38,248 nt of DNA from JAYKJB01 sp035284745 [NCBI: Candidatus Sericytochromatia bacterium] (GTDB lineage Bacteria > Cyanobacteriota > Sericytochromatia > S15B-MN24). Of the stretch, positions 1-7,739 are shown piece by piece. Position numbers and translations under genes: made by a program. The notes below the pieces were generated by a model. It had not been told where the DNA came from, did not search any database, and worked only from the letters and a program-made list of their open reading frames with translations. The stretch's first letter is position 1, and each line of letters begins with the position of its first letter. Location of the stretch: the NCBI GenBank assembly GCA_035284745.1, contig JAYKIL010000038.1:1-38248 (forward strand), written 5' to 3'.

Positions 1-32
1 GTGCGTCACTCTTAACTTGTCAGCCACCGGAC

Positions 33-282
33 CTGCCGCGAACCTTGATGCCGCAAGGCGTTGACCACTAGCCGAGCGCCTCCAGGCGTTTACGCTCACG
101 CTTCTGCCGCGAACCTTGATGCCGCAAGGCGTTGACCACCCCGGAGGGACCCTCGCTTCGACCTGGGTAACGCGCTGCCGCGAACCTTGATGCCGCAAGG
201 CGTTGACCACGGCGCGCGGCCAATTTCACTTACCAGGCCGGTGGCACTGCCGCGAACCTTGATGCCGCAAGGCGTTGACTGC
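33..282 (+). CRISPR. CRISPR array, four 36-base repeats and three spacers
   Basis: Repeats lie at 33-68, 104-139, 175-210 and 247-282. The first three are identical; the last matches over about 31 bases and then diverges (it ends GACTGC instead of GACCAC). Spacers are 69-103 (35), 140-174 (35) and 211-246 (36) and do not resemble each other. Each repeat contains a short hairpin, CCTTG-ATGCCG-CAAGG. Bases 1-32 have the length of most of another spacer, so the array probably continues left of the window. A decayed last repeat normally marks the leader-distal end, so transcription is inferred left to right, with the leader and any cas genes outside the window. The flank from 283 is not AT-rich, which fits a trailer end. 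The CRISPR type cannot be assigned from the repeat alone. Confidence 0.87.
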
Positions 283-582
283 AGAAAGTGGCCCAGGCCG
301 TTACCCGCAGCATAATTTGTCACGAACATTACCTCCCTAAATCGAACCTTCATCCGCCAGGAGTTCGCTCGCCTGCTCACCTCGTTGCGCAACAGGTGGT
401 CGATCTCACCGGAATCAGCTTTGGCTGTACGGGTGGTCCGTCCGCTTTGGCTTCGACCTAGATAAGAGACGCAAGCACAAAGTCTGACGTACACCTCCAC
501 CAATAACTTCCAAACCCTGGTGGCGAAAGGCCGCAACGGCCATAACGAAACCTCTACACTGTAAAACCAGACGAAGACGCAG
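283..582. other. Gap after the CRISPR array, no gene recognised
   Basis: The 300 bases between the last repeat and the next open frame show no gene I can support. Minus-strand frames exist, but they run into the CRISPR repeats and translate them, so they are treated as chance. No leader-like AT-rich tract, tRNA or terminator was seen. Confidence 0.5.
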
Positions 583-948
583 ATGGCCACCACCCGCAAA
601 TTCACCCCCCTCGATACAGTCGGTCAGCCCACGCCCGCGCGTGGGGTGATGATTGACCCCACGCACCATCAACACGGCGGTGCAAGGCCTGCGCCAGGCC
701 AGCCCACGCTTTCTGGGCTTCTGGACCATGCGTGCGCCTGCGCGGTCTACCAGATTGACCGCGAGGAGCTGGGCTTTGGCGCCAAGGGCGCGGGGGAGGC
801 CGGGGGGCTGGCGGATGGCAACAACAGCGGCACGATGCCCCACAGCGTAAGCAAGGGCCTGTGGCCGCTCATGACCCTGATTGAAACAGGTATCAACGAA
901 GCCATTTTACGGCGCCTGCCAAACGCTGAGGCCTTCATTAATGAGTAG
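583..948 (+). CDS. Doubtful ORF of 121 residues, unknown
   Basis: An open frame of 121 residues starts with ATG and ends TAG, with only a weak purine stretch before the start. I recognise no family. The first half is rich in Gly, Pro, Ala and His with little predicted structure. The last 30 residues (ending LPNAEAFINE) look more protein-like. Open frames also exist on the other strand (415-843 and 747-956), so coding on either strand is uncertain. It lies in the sparsely coding DNA beside the CRISPR array, where decayed genes are common, and it could be a remnant of a longer gene. Confidence 0.22.
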   Translation: MATTRKFTPLDTVGQPTPARGVMIDPTHHQHGGARPAPGQPTLSGLLDHACACAVYQIDREELGFGAKGAGEAGGLADGNNSGTMPHSVSKGLWPLMTLIETGINEAILRRLPNAEAFINE

Positions 949-996
949 CCCCCCACACGAGACCGACCTGGATAGAAACCGACTTAACGTGGCCAA

Positions 997-1012
997 GATA
1001 ATACCAATTATC
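997..1012. promoter_or_regulatory. Inverted repeat GATAAT-ACCA-ATTATC
   Basis: A perfect 6-4-6 palindrome in AT-rich DNA. The half-sites resemble those of Fur-family metal regulators, but the spacing does not match the classical 19-base Fur box and no regulator gene is nearby. A looser relative (AGATAA-6-TTATCT) lies at 31178-31195. Operator function is inference only. Confidence 0.25.
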
Positions 1013-1270
1013 ACGAAAAAACCAGAATAAACCCCAAAACCCCCAAGAACAAGCAATGACAAACCTTACGGGGATCCCCGACAAGCCCGCTATTCCAGAT
1101 AATACGCACTTTGATATCACCCCACGAATTCCCTGCAATATACGCTCCAGATAATCCGATCAGAGAAAGAAGGGGGCAAGAGGGAGGTGCGATGAATACT
1201 CTCGGGTTCCCTGGCATCAATCTCCTTCTGTTACATAACGTATCGCTGGTTGCTTCAAAGCTTTCAGGGA

Positions 1271-1299
1271 TTGTAGGTGACAAGCGCCTGGGATACAAT
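1271..1299 (+). promoter_or_regulatory. Sigma70-like promoter of the GNAT gene
   Basis: TTGTAG at 1271-1276 and TACAAT at 1294-1299 are separated by 17 bases, close to the bacterial housekeeping consensus. Transcription would begin near 1306, which favours the ATG at 1324 as the start of the next gene and gives a very short leader. Confidence 0.5.
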
Positions 1300-1323
1300 C
1301 AACAGGAAAGGTGCCCTACTGCC

Positions 1324-2247
1324 ATGCCCTCGGTTCGGATCCGGCGCTATATTCCGACAGACTTCCCCGCCCTCGCGCAACTGGCAGTCCATGCTGGCTC
1401 TTCGCCCGAAACAGCGTGCGGTCAACCGGACGTGGCGAGCACAGATGAATTCCACTCCGATTACGGGCATCGGAACCTCGAACGGGAATCGTGGGTTCTC
1501 GAGGATGACCTCGGGAACGTGGTGGGTTTTGTAGCAGCCCAAGAACGTCGCGGAGTCTTCGTGGTAGACGGCCCCATTGTGGCCCCCTCGCACCGTCGTC
1601 AAGGATACGGTCGGCGACTCATGCTCCATATACAGCAGGATGCATTGGCCTCCGGAGCCCACGAGGTTGAAGTCGGCGTCCGCTCAACCAATGTCGCAGG
1701 GGCAGAATTTCTCGCGTCGCTGGGAGTGACCCCTTCGCGAGAAATCTTTGTTTATGAAGCCCACACACGCCATTCGCCAGATGTCACCCTCGCCTCCGGC
1801 TATGTGCTCGCGGATCTCAAACCCCGTCACTTACTCCCGTTCTTGATGGTCATGCACGAATGTTTCCCCGGGTATCGCTTGCCAAGCAATCCACAGAGGC
1901 TGTTTGAACCTGATCGGATGAAGATTGTGTTGGTCTTGGACGCTGAAAGCAAAATGGCCGGAGCGGTCACCGCATTTTTCTATCCGGAAGACGGACACGG
2001 CTATTTGTATCATCTCGGCGTCAGCGAGGCCCACCGAGGGAAGGGCTTGGCTCACGCCCTGCTAAAGACAGCCACGGATTGGCTGTGGGACACCCACCAC
2101 CCCCGCCTCATAGGGGTGTCAACCAGCGACGACCTCGGCGCGAGAGAGCGTCTGTTTATTCCTTTGGGATTTACGCTGCAGTACTCATTGCGTTACGGAC
2201 GCAAAACATTGTTCGAAGCCAACGCATTGAACGACGTCGCCACCTGA
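1324..2247 (+). CDS. Tandem GNAT-family N-acetyltransferase
   Basis: A 307-residue protein with two GNAT folds in a row, predicted to move an acetyl group from acetyl-CoA to an amine; the substrate is unknown. The first fold covers about residues 3-150 and has the CoA-binding motif A, RRQGYG, at 91-96. The second covers about 155-300 with HRGKGLAHAL at 237-246. In many tandem GNATs only one half is catalytic; both motifs look intact here. The ATG at 1324 is chosen because the GNAT fold begins right after it (VRIRRY), a promoter lies just upstream, and AGGAAAG precedes it. An in-frame ATG at 1192 has a stronger ribosome binding site and would add 44 residues that do not look like GNAT. The gene converges on kynU with a 7-base gap. 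Confidence 0.85.
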   Translation: MPSVRIRRYIPTDFPALAQLAVHAGSSPETACGQPDVASTDEFHSDYGHRNLERESWVLEDDLGNVVGFVAAQERRGVFVVDGPIVAPSHRRQGYGRRLMLHIQQDALASGAHEVEVGVRSTNVAGAEFLASLGVTPSREIFVYEAHTRHSPDVTLASGYVLADLKPRHLLPFLMVMHECFPGYRLPSNPQRLFEPDRMKIVLVLDAESKMAGAVTAFFYPEDGHGYLYHLGVSEAHRGKGLAHALLKTATDWLWDTHHPRLIGVSTSDDLGARERLFIPLGFTLQYSLRYGRKTLFEANALNDVAT

Positions 2248-2254
2248 GGCCACC

Positions 2255-3427
2255 TCAAGCGTCGCGCAACTCATCCCTCAACGATACAACCGCGGCGACA
2301 AAACGCTCTACCTCCTCATCGGTGTTGTAAAAATGGGGAGACACCCGAATGCCGCACGCGGGGCGGTGGTCAATCTGAAAATTGTGCCGTAGCAAGGCCT
2401 GGCTGACGGCCTGTGATCCCGGAAAGTCAATGCACACCGTGCCACCGCGCATCTGATCGTTCTGAGGGTTCTTGATCTGCAAATTGGCTGCTTGGGCCAA
2501 CGCCATGAGTTTGCGCGTCTGACGAAGGCTCTTCGCGCGAATGGCTTCAACGCCCACCTCAGCGATAATGCGGTAACCTTCGCGCGCGGAATAGAGAGAA
2601 GCAACCCCCGGACTCCCCCCCAGAAAACGCAACACATCATCGGCGTATTCCATGTCCATTCGGAAGGCAAAAGGCGCCTTGTGACTCAACCAGCCTGTCT
2701 GACGCGGCGCAAAATGCGGCACCAAGTCCGGCCGCACGTACAAGTAGGCCGCCCCGGGCCCCCCGCACAACCATTTCACGGATCCCCCCACCACAAAATC
2801 CACCCCGAGAGCCTGAACATCGAGCGGCACAATCCCCAGCGACTGGTACGTATCCAGAACCACGTGGGCACCATGGTGGTGAGCCTTTTCGATGATCGCC
2901 TTGGCGTCTTGCACATAATTGCTCTGAAACAATACGTGCGAGATGGGCACCACCAAGGTGGTGTCGTCGATCGCATCAAGCACCTTTTCCGTGGGCACGT
3001 GGATGCCATCCGGACTCTCGACCAAACGAACTTTTGCCCCGATTCGCTGCTGTTCCTGCCACAGGTAATGCACCGTGGTGAAGTTCATCGCTTCGTAGAC
3101 CACCCCATTTTTGGAGCCCGAAAAATCAAAGCAGCTGGCCAGAATGCTCTGCAAGGTCGACACATTTTGATGCATCATCACACTGCCCGCAGGGGCGTTC
3201 ATCAATCGCCCAAGCATATCTCCCGTGGCTTGAATCAGGGGAAACCATGTCTCCCAAGCCTCGATGCCATCACATTCCCAGCGCTCGGCAAAGGCCAAGA
3301 GCGACTCTTTTACTCCGCGGGGCATCGCCCCCAATGAGTGGTTCACCAAGTATGTTTTGTGAGCCAGAATAGGAAATTCGGACCGCCAGGCCAACAAAGG
3401 ATCCAAGGTCGTTTCAGCAGCGCTCAT
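2255..3427 (-). CDS. kynU: Kynureninase
   Basis: A 390-residue PLP enzyme of the class V aminotransferase fold, predicted to cleave L-kynurenine to anthranilate and alanine in the cytoplasm. The family pattern is clear: NHSLGAMP near residue 30, the PLP-contacting Asp in VVLDTYQSLG at about 192, the Schiff-base Lys in GGSVKWLCGGPG at about 218, then a Gly-Trp and a SHKAPFAF segment. It is slightly shorter than typical kynureninases (about 400-420). The ATG at 3427 is chosen because GAGGAG sits seven bases upstream; a TTG six codons earlier has no such site. It follows the tryptophan 2,3-dioxygenase gene by 26 bases in the same direction. Kynurenine formamidase, needed between the two steps, is not in this window. 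Confidence 0.93.
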   Translation of the reverse strand: MSAAETTLDPLLAWRSEFPILAHKTYLVNHSLGAMPRGVKESLLAFAERWECDGIEAWETWFPLIQATGDMLGRLMNAPAGSVMMHQNVSTLQSILASCFDFSGSKNGVVYEAMNFTTVHYLWQEQQRIGAKVRLVESPDGIHVPTEKVLDAIDDTTLVVPISHVLFQSNYVQDAKAIIEKAHHHGAHVVLDTYQSLGIVPLDVQALGVDFVVGGSVKWLCGGPGAAYLYVRPDLVPHFAPRQTGWLSHKAPFAFRMDMEYADDVLRFLGGSPGVASLYSAREGYRIIAEVGVEAIRAKSLRQTRKLMALAQAANLQIKNPQNDQMRGGTVCIDFPGSQAVSQALLRHNFQIDHRPACGIRVSPHFYNTDEEVERFVAAVVSLRDELRDA

Positions 3428-3453
3428 TGATTGAACTCCTCGCAACTATACTT

Positions 3454-4335
3454 TTACGGGTGAAAGGGACACCCGCGGGACGGAGACACGGTGGTTCCGC
3501 CGTAACCCGGCGTGCCCCCACCCCCTAATCGTGTTCTTGCTTCCAAAAGCATGGGGAAACAGCGTTTCTGTAGCGTAGAACGCAGGTAACCCGCCCCACT
3601 CGACCCCCCGGTCCCCACCCGGGCACCGATCACCCGCTCGACGACGCTGACGTGATGGAACCGCCACAACCCGAGTTGGGTATCAAAGTCGACCAAGGCC
3701 TCTGCCAACATATACAAGTCCATATGGGCTTCGGGATGCTCATAAAGCGCAACCAACACTTGCAAAAGGCGTTCACGCTCGGGGCCCGGCGCAGGGTCAT
3801 TCGACAGCACAGGCGCTTGCAAGTGATCGAGATCGATCAACAAGGCTTGAAAACACGCCCAGAGACCAGGTTGGGTGGCACGCTGCCTCAGGCTGGACAG
3901 CCCAGACTGCTCAACGAAGTGATCATAATAGGATTCGTCGACCAAGCCCGCGAGAAATTCGAGCTCTCTAAACTGAAACGACTGAAAGCCACTCGCTGGA
4001 TTCAGGTGTCCACGGAACCCCAGAAACTCAATCGGAGTCATTGTTTCAAGAATATGAATCTGAGATACCAGAAGTTTTTGTATCTCGACGACCCGCCGCA
4101 TAAAGTGATGAGCCCTGAGAACTTGGCGTTGCGCCATATAACTCATCGCGTTTTCTAATTCAAACAAAATCAACTTAAACCACAGCTCGTAGGCCTGGTG
4201 AATCACAATAAAGAGCATTTCGTCGTGATGAGGAGGCTGTGACTGCAACTGCTGCAACGACAAAAGTTCGGGAACCTTGAGATAGCTCCCGTATGTCAGG
4301 TCAGTAGGCTGGAATGTATTGGGTTGATCAGTCAC
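3454..4335 (-). CDS. kynA: Tryptophan 2,3-dioxygenase
   Basis: A 293-residue heme dioxygenase that opens the indole ring of L-tryptophan with O2 to give N-formylkynurenine. Family signatures: DEMLFIVIHQAYELWFK with the distal-pocket His at about 46, the heme-ligand His in RFHHVSVVERVIG at about 228, and the GTGGSSG substrate loop at about 241-247. The GTG at 4335 is chosen for the AAGGAG about seven bases upstream; a TTG 12 codons earlier lacks one. An unusual feature is a tail of about 23 residues after the normal family end (LLEARTRL), rich in Gly, Thr and Pro and closing with GCPFHP. First gene of an operon with kynU. Its presence implies an aerobic or oxygen-tolerant host. Confidence 0.94.
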   Translation of the reverse strand: MTDQPNTFQPTDLTYGSYLKVPELLSLQQLQSQPPHHDEMLFIVIHQAYELWFKLILFELENAMSYMAQRQVLRAHHFMRRVVEIQKLLVSQIHILETMTPIEFLGFRGHLNPASGFQSFQFRELEFLAGLVDESYYDHFVEQSGLSSLRQRATQPGLWACFQALLIDLDHLQAPVLSNDPAPGPERERLLQVLVALYEHPEAHMDLYMLAEALVDFDTQLGLWRFHHVSVVERVIGARVGTGGSSGAGYLRSTLQKRCFPMLLEARTRLGGGGTPGYGGTTVSPSRGCPFHP

Positions 4336-4514
4336 AAGCAGACTCCTTGCATCCTTTAAGGATACCGCCAAGGACGCGTTCCTTGTAGCGGCAGCGCGAA
4401 GAAAAAGTCCGATCGATAACCCTCAACAGATTGACGCAATTGCGGTACACTGAGGGCGTCGTGCGGTATGGTTTGCCGCACCCGTGATACAGAAACAGGA
4501 TATTCCCCGCCTCC

Positions 4515-7500
4515 ATGTCAGACTCTCTCTCCACGGCGGAATTTGAGCAAGTCGTCGTCAAGGTTTCAGAAAAACTGGATGACCTTCGTGGCAAAGCTCG
4601 GTTCGCAACTGCTAACGGCGCATTGCCCTATTCAGGGCTCGACATCACAGAACATCTCGGGGAACTCGCTCCAATTTTGGCGACACTGATTCGCCAGGAT
4701 CCAGAGGAGCCCGTCACCACGAACGCCCGCCTCGAAGTGGGGGGACGTCGTTTGGCCTTGACAGCCATCAGCGCTCTTTTGTTGCAGGGGGATGGCCTCG
4801 CCGATTTCCCTGCCCGGTACAAAAACCTGATGGGTTGCGAGCCGGAATGGGACCTGTTCAGCAAATTACTTCCGACAGCGATGCGTGAGGCCGGCTTGGC
4901 GGTGCCACCCCGCGGTGGGTCTGGTGCGATGCTGGAAGCCCTGTTGTTATCCGCGGGGTTACCCCACGGCTTGATGAGCGCCGTTGCAGAATATTTCGTG
5001 ATTTATTGGCGCTACTTTCACCCGTGCGAAAGTGCGATGGCTCCTTTGGAGTCCGCGCAACAATTCGCAAGCATCCCTGCCCCTGAACAGACCACCCTGA
5101 AAGACCTCAGGGGACGCCTTTTGCCCAACGCGGGTGTGGTCAAACCAGTTTTGGATGAACTGGCGATTTTGTTTGAAGAAATGCGCAGTTCCCCTCAGTG
5201 GCGCGTGGGTGATTTGTTCAATCAGTCGGAAAATATTAAGGCACACACCGGGATTGACCCGAAACGTTTGCTGCAGAGCAATGAGGCAGCGCTCGAAATT
5301 TTAATCAGCGGCTTGAGCAAGGCTTGGCACCCCAGCCAATTCCAGTGCGTGCTTGCCAGTCACCCGCGGGGCAGCGAGGTTCGTCTTCCTTCGGGTTCTC
5401 TGGCCATGGTGGACAAGGCGTTCAGAGTGCCTCAGTGGGGCCTGTACCGCATTGAGCACAAAACCTATATGGTCACTCCCAACGAAGGCCTGGACCTTTC
5501 AGATCTTCTCACCATCAACGAGGTGGGTTTTCTGGGCGCCCGAGTTTTTTGGCGTGGGGAGGCTGAACCGGCCATCACGCTGGACGGCCTTCCGGGCCTG
5601 GAGGAAGCCAGGGCTGTTTTCGATGACGACCGGCAACCGCGGGGCTACGTGTGGATGGCGCGCGCCGTTCCGGGCCAGGTCCTCGGTACGGACGGCACCC
5701 CTTGGCTCACTCTTTCGGGGGTGCATTGGGGTGCAACCCTGGTCGTTCAGCCTCTTGCAGACGGAGAACCTCGCCTGAGTATCGCGTTACAAGACTTCAG
5801 GGTGTCGCTCCCCGCGCACAAGGGCGCCAGTCTGCAACTGAGCTGTGCGGCAGTGACCTCGGGTGCGGTCGCGCAATTCGACCTGGATGAAGCGGGCAAT
5901 GCTCACCTGCCGAACATTTGTGTTCCGCTGGACGCACCCGAGCCTGGAAGTATGGAACTCCGCCTCCAGGATGGCAGCACCGGTGAGGATATAAAACTGG
6001 ACGGTCAGTCTTTGGTGCACCCAATGACGTTGCCGGACATGATGCTAATTTCGCAAAATACGCAAGAAAAGGTGGCACCTCGCGACAGCCATCGTCGTTT
6101 TGGTGCGCCTTCCTATTGGCTGTTTGCCACTCGGCCTGTGAACACAGGGGCGCTGCAAATGCGCGATATTGGCGTACAAACCTGCGCCAAGCACGGCGCA
6201 TTTGATATCCATAGTTTGAGTTGGACCGACCCGGCCTCCGCCCTCGAGATCTATGTCGATGGGCGTTTCCAATGGAACTTTGACTATCGCATCGATAACG
6301 CGTTCCAAGCGGCAGACCTTCCGGAAGCCCCAGTGCCTTTGGTATTCGCGCCGCACACACCGCGCACCTTTACGGTTGCCTCGGTCGATTCGCTGTACAT
6401 CGACGACGTGTCGATGCTCGAGAATACCTGGGTATCGCTGGAGCGCGACCATCACGAACTGTTCCGCCTGAGTTGGAACGAGCTGAACTGGCTGATGAAC
6501 TTCCCTGTTGAGAATCGGCGGCTTTCGGGCGCCATGGTTCGCCGGATCCTCGATGTCGCTCCAGAGGCAGATCTGGCGGGCCGTTATATCTTGCGGCTGC
6601 ACGCCGCGGGAAGCGTTCTTGGTTCCCGCGAACTGCTGATTTTGCCGACACTGGATGTCGTGGTAGCCCCGCAGGGCCTCGTGGATGAAGATGCTGTCTT
6701 CACGCTGACTGCCCGCGGATCACTGCCCTGTTTTCCGGGGCACGCGACGGAAAGTCAGTTGATATTGGGTCGACCCGTCGTCGATCGGGACGCGATGGAG
6801 AATCCGCCCTTCGCCCCCAAGCCCTTAGAGGGAAAACTTGTTTTCGCTCATCCGCCGGTTGAAATTGGCGTGTCTGTGGTCCCGGATGTGGGCGGTTTCC
6901 GTCTCCTCGACGACAACGAAGGAACGTGGGTACGTAAAACCGTCTTGGGCTTTGAAGAGCTGGATCACCTCACGCTGGTTTTGTTTGCCGCCCAAGGAGT
7001 GAGCGGTGTACTGCGGGCTGGCCTCTCCGCTCCACTGGTTGAAGAGTTTTACGAAGGCTTTGCCACATTCGCATTAGGCAGTGTACAAACGGCCCTCAAC
7101 GAGCACGAAACCGAGATGGAAGTCGAAATCGACGGCAGGTCGTTCGGGACGCTTACCGTCGTTTGGCACCCGCGAATTACGCGCTTTGAGGTGGGCAGTG
7201 AGTACCTGCTGGATGGTGTCGCCTTGGTTGATCTGGCGGCAGTGGGCCCGGGGGATGTTCCCATTCGCCTGGAGGCATTCAGCCCCTCCGGTGAACGCTT
7301 GGCAAAACTGGAAGTAGAAACAGACGGCAACATCGACCGCGTGGTCATGTTTCCAATTCCCGGAAGCAAAGAACACCCTGTCGTGACCATCAAGGCCTTT
7401 GTGCCCTCAATTCAGGGGGGCATGGCAGCGGGCACCATCGAAGTTCGTAACGCGACATTCGAGCCCGAAATTGAAGCGTTAAACACTCAGATCGCAGCGG

Positions 7501-7739
7501 AGCCTCGCTCGGCGGAACTTCGCTACGAGCGGGCCCAACTGTTGTTGGTTCGTGGCTTGCGAAAAGCGGCGGCGCGCGATTTTCAGGCCGCCATCGACCT
7601 TGGGATGTCGGAACTGATCGATTCCCCTCAATATCAACAATTCCTCAGTCAACGGCGTGCGGAAGGCTTCCACGAGGACATCAAAGCCCTGGCAAGTTTC
7701 TTTGTGCCGTTCGCCCGGAAGGAGCTCTCCATTGGCTAA
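4515..7739 (+). CDS. Large beta-rich protein of unknown function (1074 residues)
   Basis: I recognise no named family. There is no signal peptide or membrane segment, so it should be cytoplasmic. Residues 1 to about 300 look mostly helical, including a segment similar in style to a small helical repeat domain. About 300-980 is a long series of beta-rich segments with many short Val/Leu strands, reminiscent of Ig-like or carbohydrate-binding sandwiches (for example LEIYVDGRFQWNF). The last 90 residues are helical with a TPR-like pair near 1000-1050 (RYERAQLLLVRGLRKAAARD). No ATPase, nuclease or protease motif was seen. It overlaps the next gene by eight bases, so the two are very likely translated together and act together. 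The ribosome binding site before ATG 4515 is weak. Confidence 0.8.
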   Translation: MSDSLSTAEFEQVVVKVSEKLDDLRGKARFATANGALPYSGLDITEHLGELAPILATLIRQDPEEPVTTNARLEVGGRRLALTAISALLLQGDGLADFPARYKNLMGCEPEWDLFSKLLPTAMREAGLAVPPRGGSGAMLEALLLSAGLPHGLMSAVAEYFVIYWRYFHPCESAMAPLESAQQFASIPAPEQTTLKDLRGRLLPNAGVVKPVLDELAILFEEMRSSPQWRVGDLFNQSENIKAHTGIDPKRLLQSNEAALEILISGLSKAWHPSQFQCVLASHPRGSEVRLPSGSLAMVDKAFRVPQWGLYRIEHKTYMVTPNEGLDLSDLLTINEVGFLGARVFWRGEAEPAITLDGLPGLEEARAVFDDDRQPRGYVWMARAVPGQVLGTDGTPWLTLSGVHWGATLVVQPLADGEPRLSIALQDFRVSLPAHKGASLQLSCAAVTSGAVAQFDLDEAGNAHLPNICVPLDAPEPGSMELRLQDGSTGEDIKLDGQSLVHPMTLPDMMLISQNTQEKVAPRDSHRRFGAPSYWLFATRPVNTGALQMRDIGVQTCAKHGAFDIHSLSWTDPASALEIYVDGRFQWNFDYRIDNAFQAADLPEAPVPLVFAPHTPRTFTVASVDSLYIDDVSMLENTWVSLERDHHELFRLSWNELNWLMNFPVENRRLSGAMVRRILDVAPEADLAGRYILRLHAAGSVLGSRELLILPTLDVVVAPQGLVDEDAVFTLTARGSLPCFPGHATESQLILGRPVVDRDAMENPPFAPKPLEGKLVFAHPPVEIGVSVVPDVGGFRLLDDNEGTWVRKTVLGFEELDHLTLVLFAAQGVSGVLRAGLSAPLVEEFYEGFATFALGSVQTALNEHETEMEVEIDGRSFGTLTVVWHPRITRFEVGSEYLLDGVALVDLAAVGPGDVPIRLEAFSPSGERLAKLEVETDGNIDRVVMFPIPGSKEHPVVTIKAFVPSIQGGMAAGTIEVRNATFEPEIEALNTQIAAEPRSAELRYERAQLLLVRGLRKAAARDFQAAIDLGMSELIDSPQYQQFLSQRRAEGFHEDIKALASFFVPFARKELSIG
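7719..7724 (+). promoter_or_regulatory. Ribosome binding site that sets a TTG start
   Basis: AAGGAG lies seven bases before TTG 7732, inside the end of the upstream gene. The next in-frame ATG (7762) has no comparable site. The start codon overlaps the upstream stop in the string TTGGCTAA, a translational coupling arrangement. Confidence 0.65.

Larger units (their letters stand above)
949..1323. other. Intergenic stretch before the GNAT gene
   Basis: This 375-base stretch holds a 6-4-6 inverted repeat (997-1012) and a sigma70-like promoter (1271-1299). It also holds a strong ribosome binding site, AGGGAGG, before ATG 1192, which is in frame with the GNAT gene. Minus-strand frames here are short, hydrophobic and shifted against each other; they may be chance or debris of a membrane-protein gene. 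Confidence 0.45.

Noticed and set aside
96-605. Minus-strand ORF of 169 residues covering the CRISPR repeats, with a repeated STPCGIKVRGSA segment
   Set aside because: It translates the repeat units and spacers; the peptide repeat is a by-product of the CRISPR repeat.
415-843. Minus-strand ORF of 142 residues overlapping the doubtful 583-948 gene
   Set aside because: No recognisable domain, Arg-rich composition typical of antisense frames, and no ribosome binding site.
2492-3337. Plus-strand ORF of 281 residues opposite kynU
   Set aside because: The kynureninase reading is clear, and this frame is His/Arg/Gln-rich as expected for an antisense shadow.
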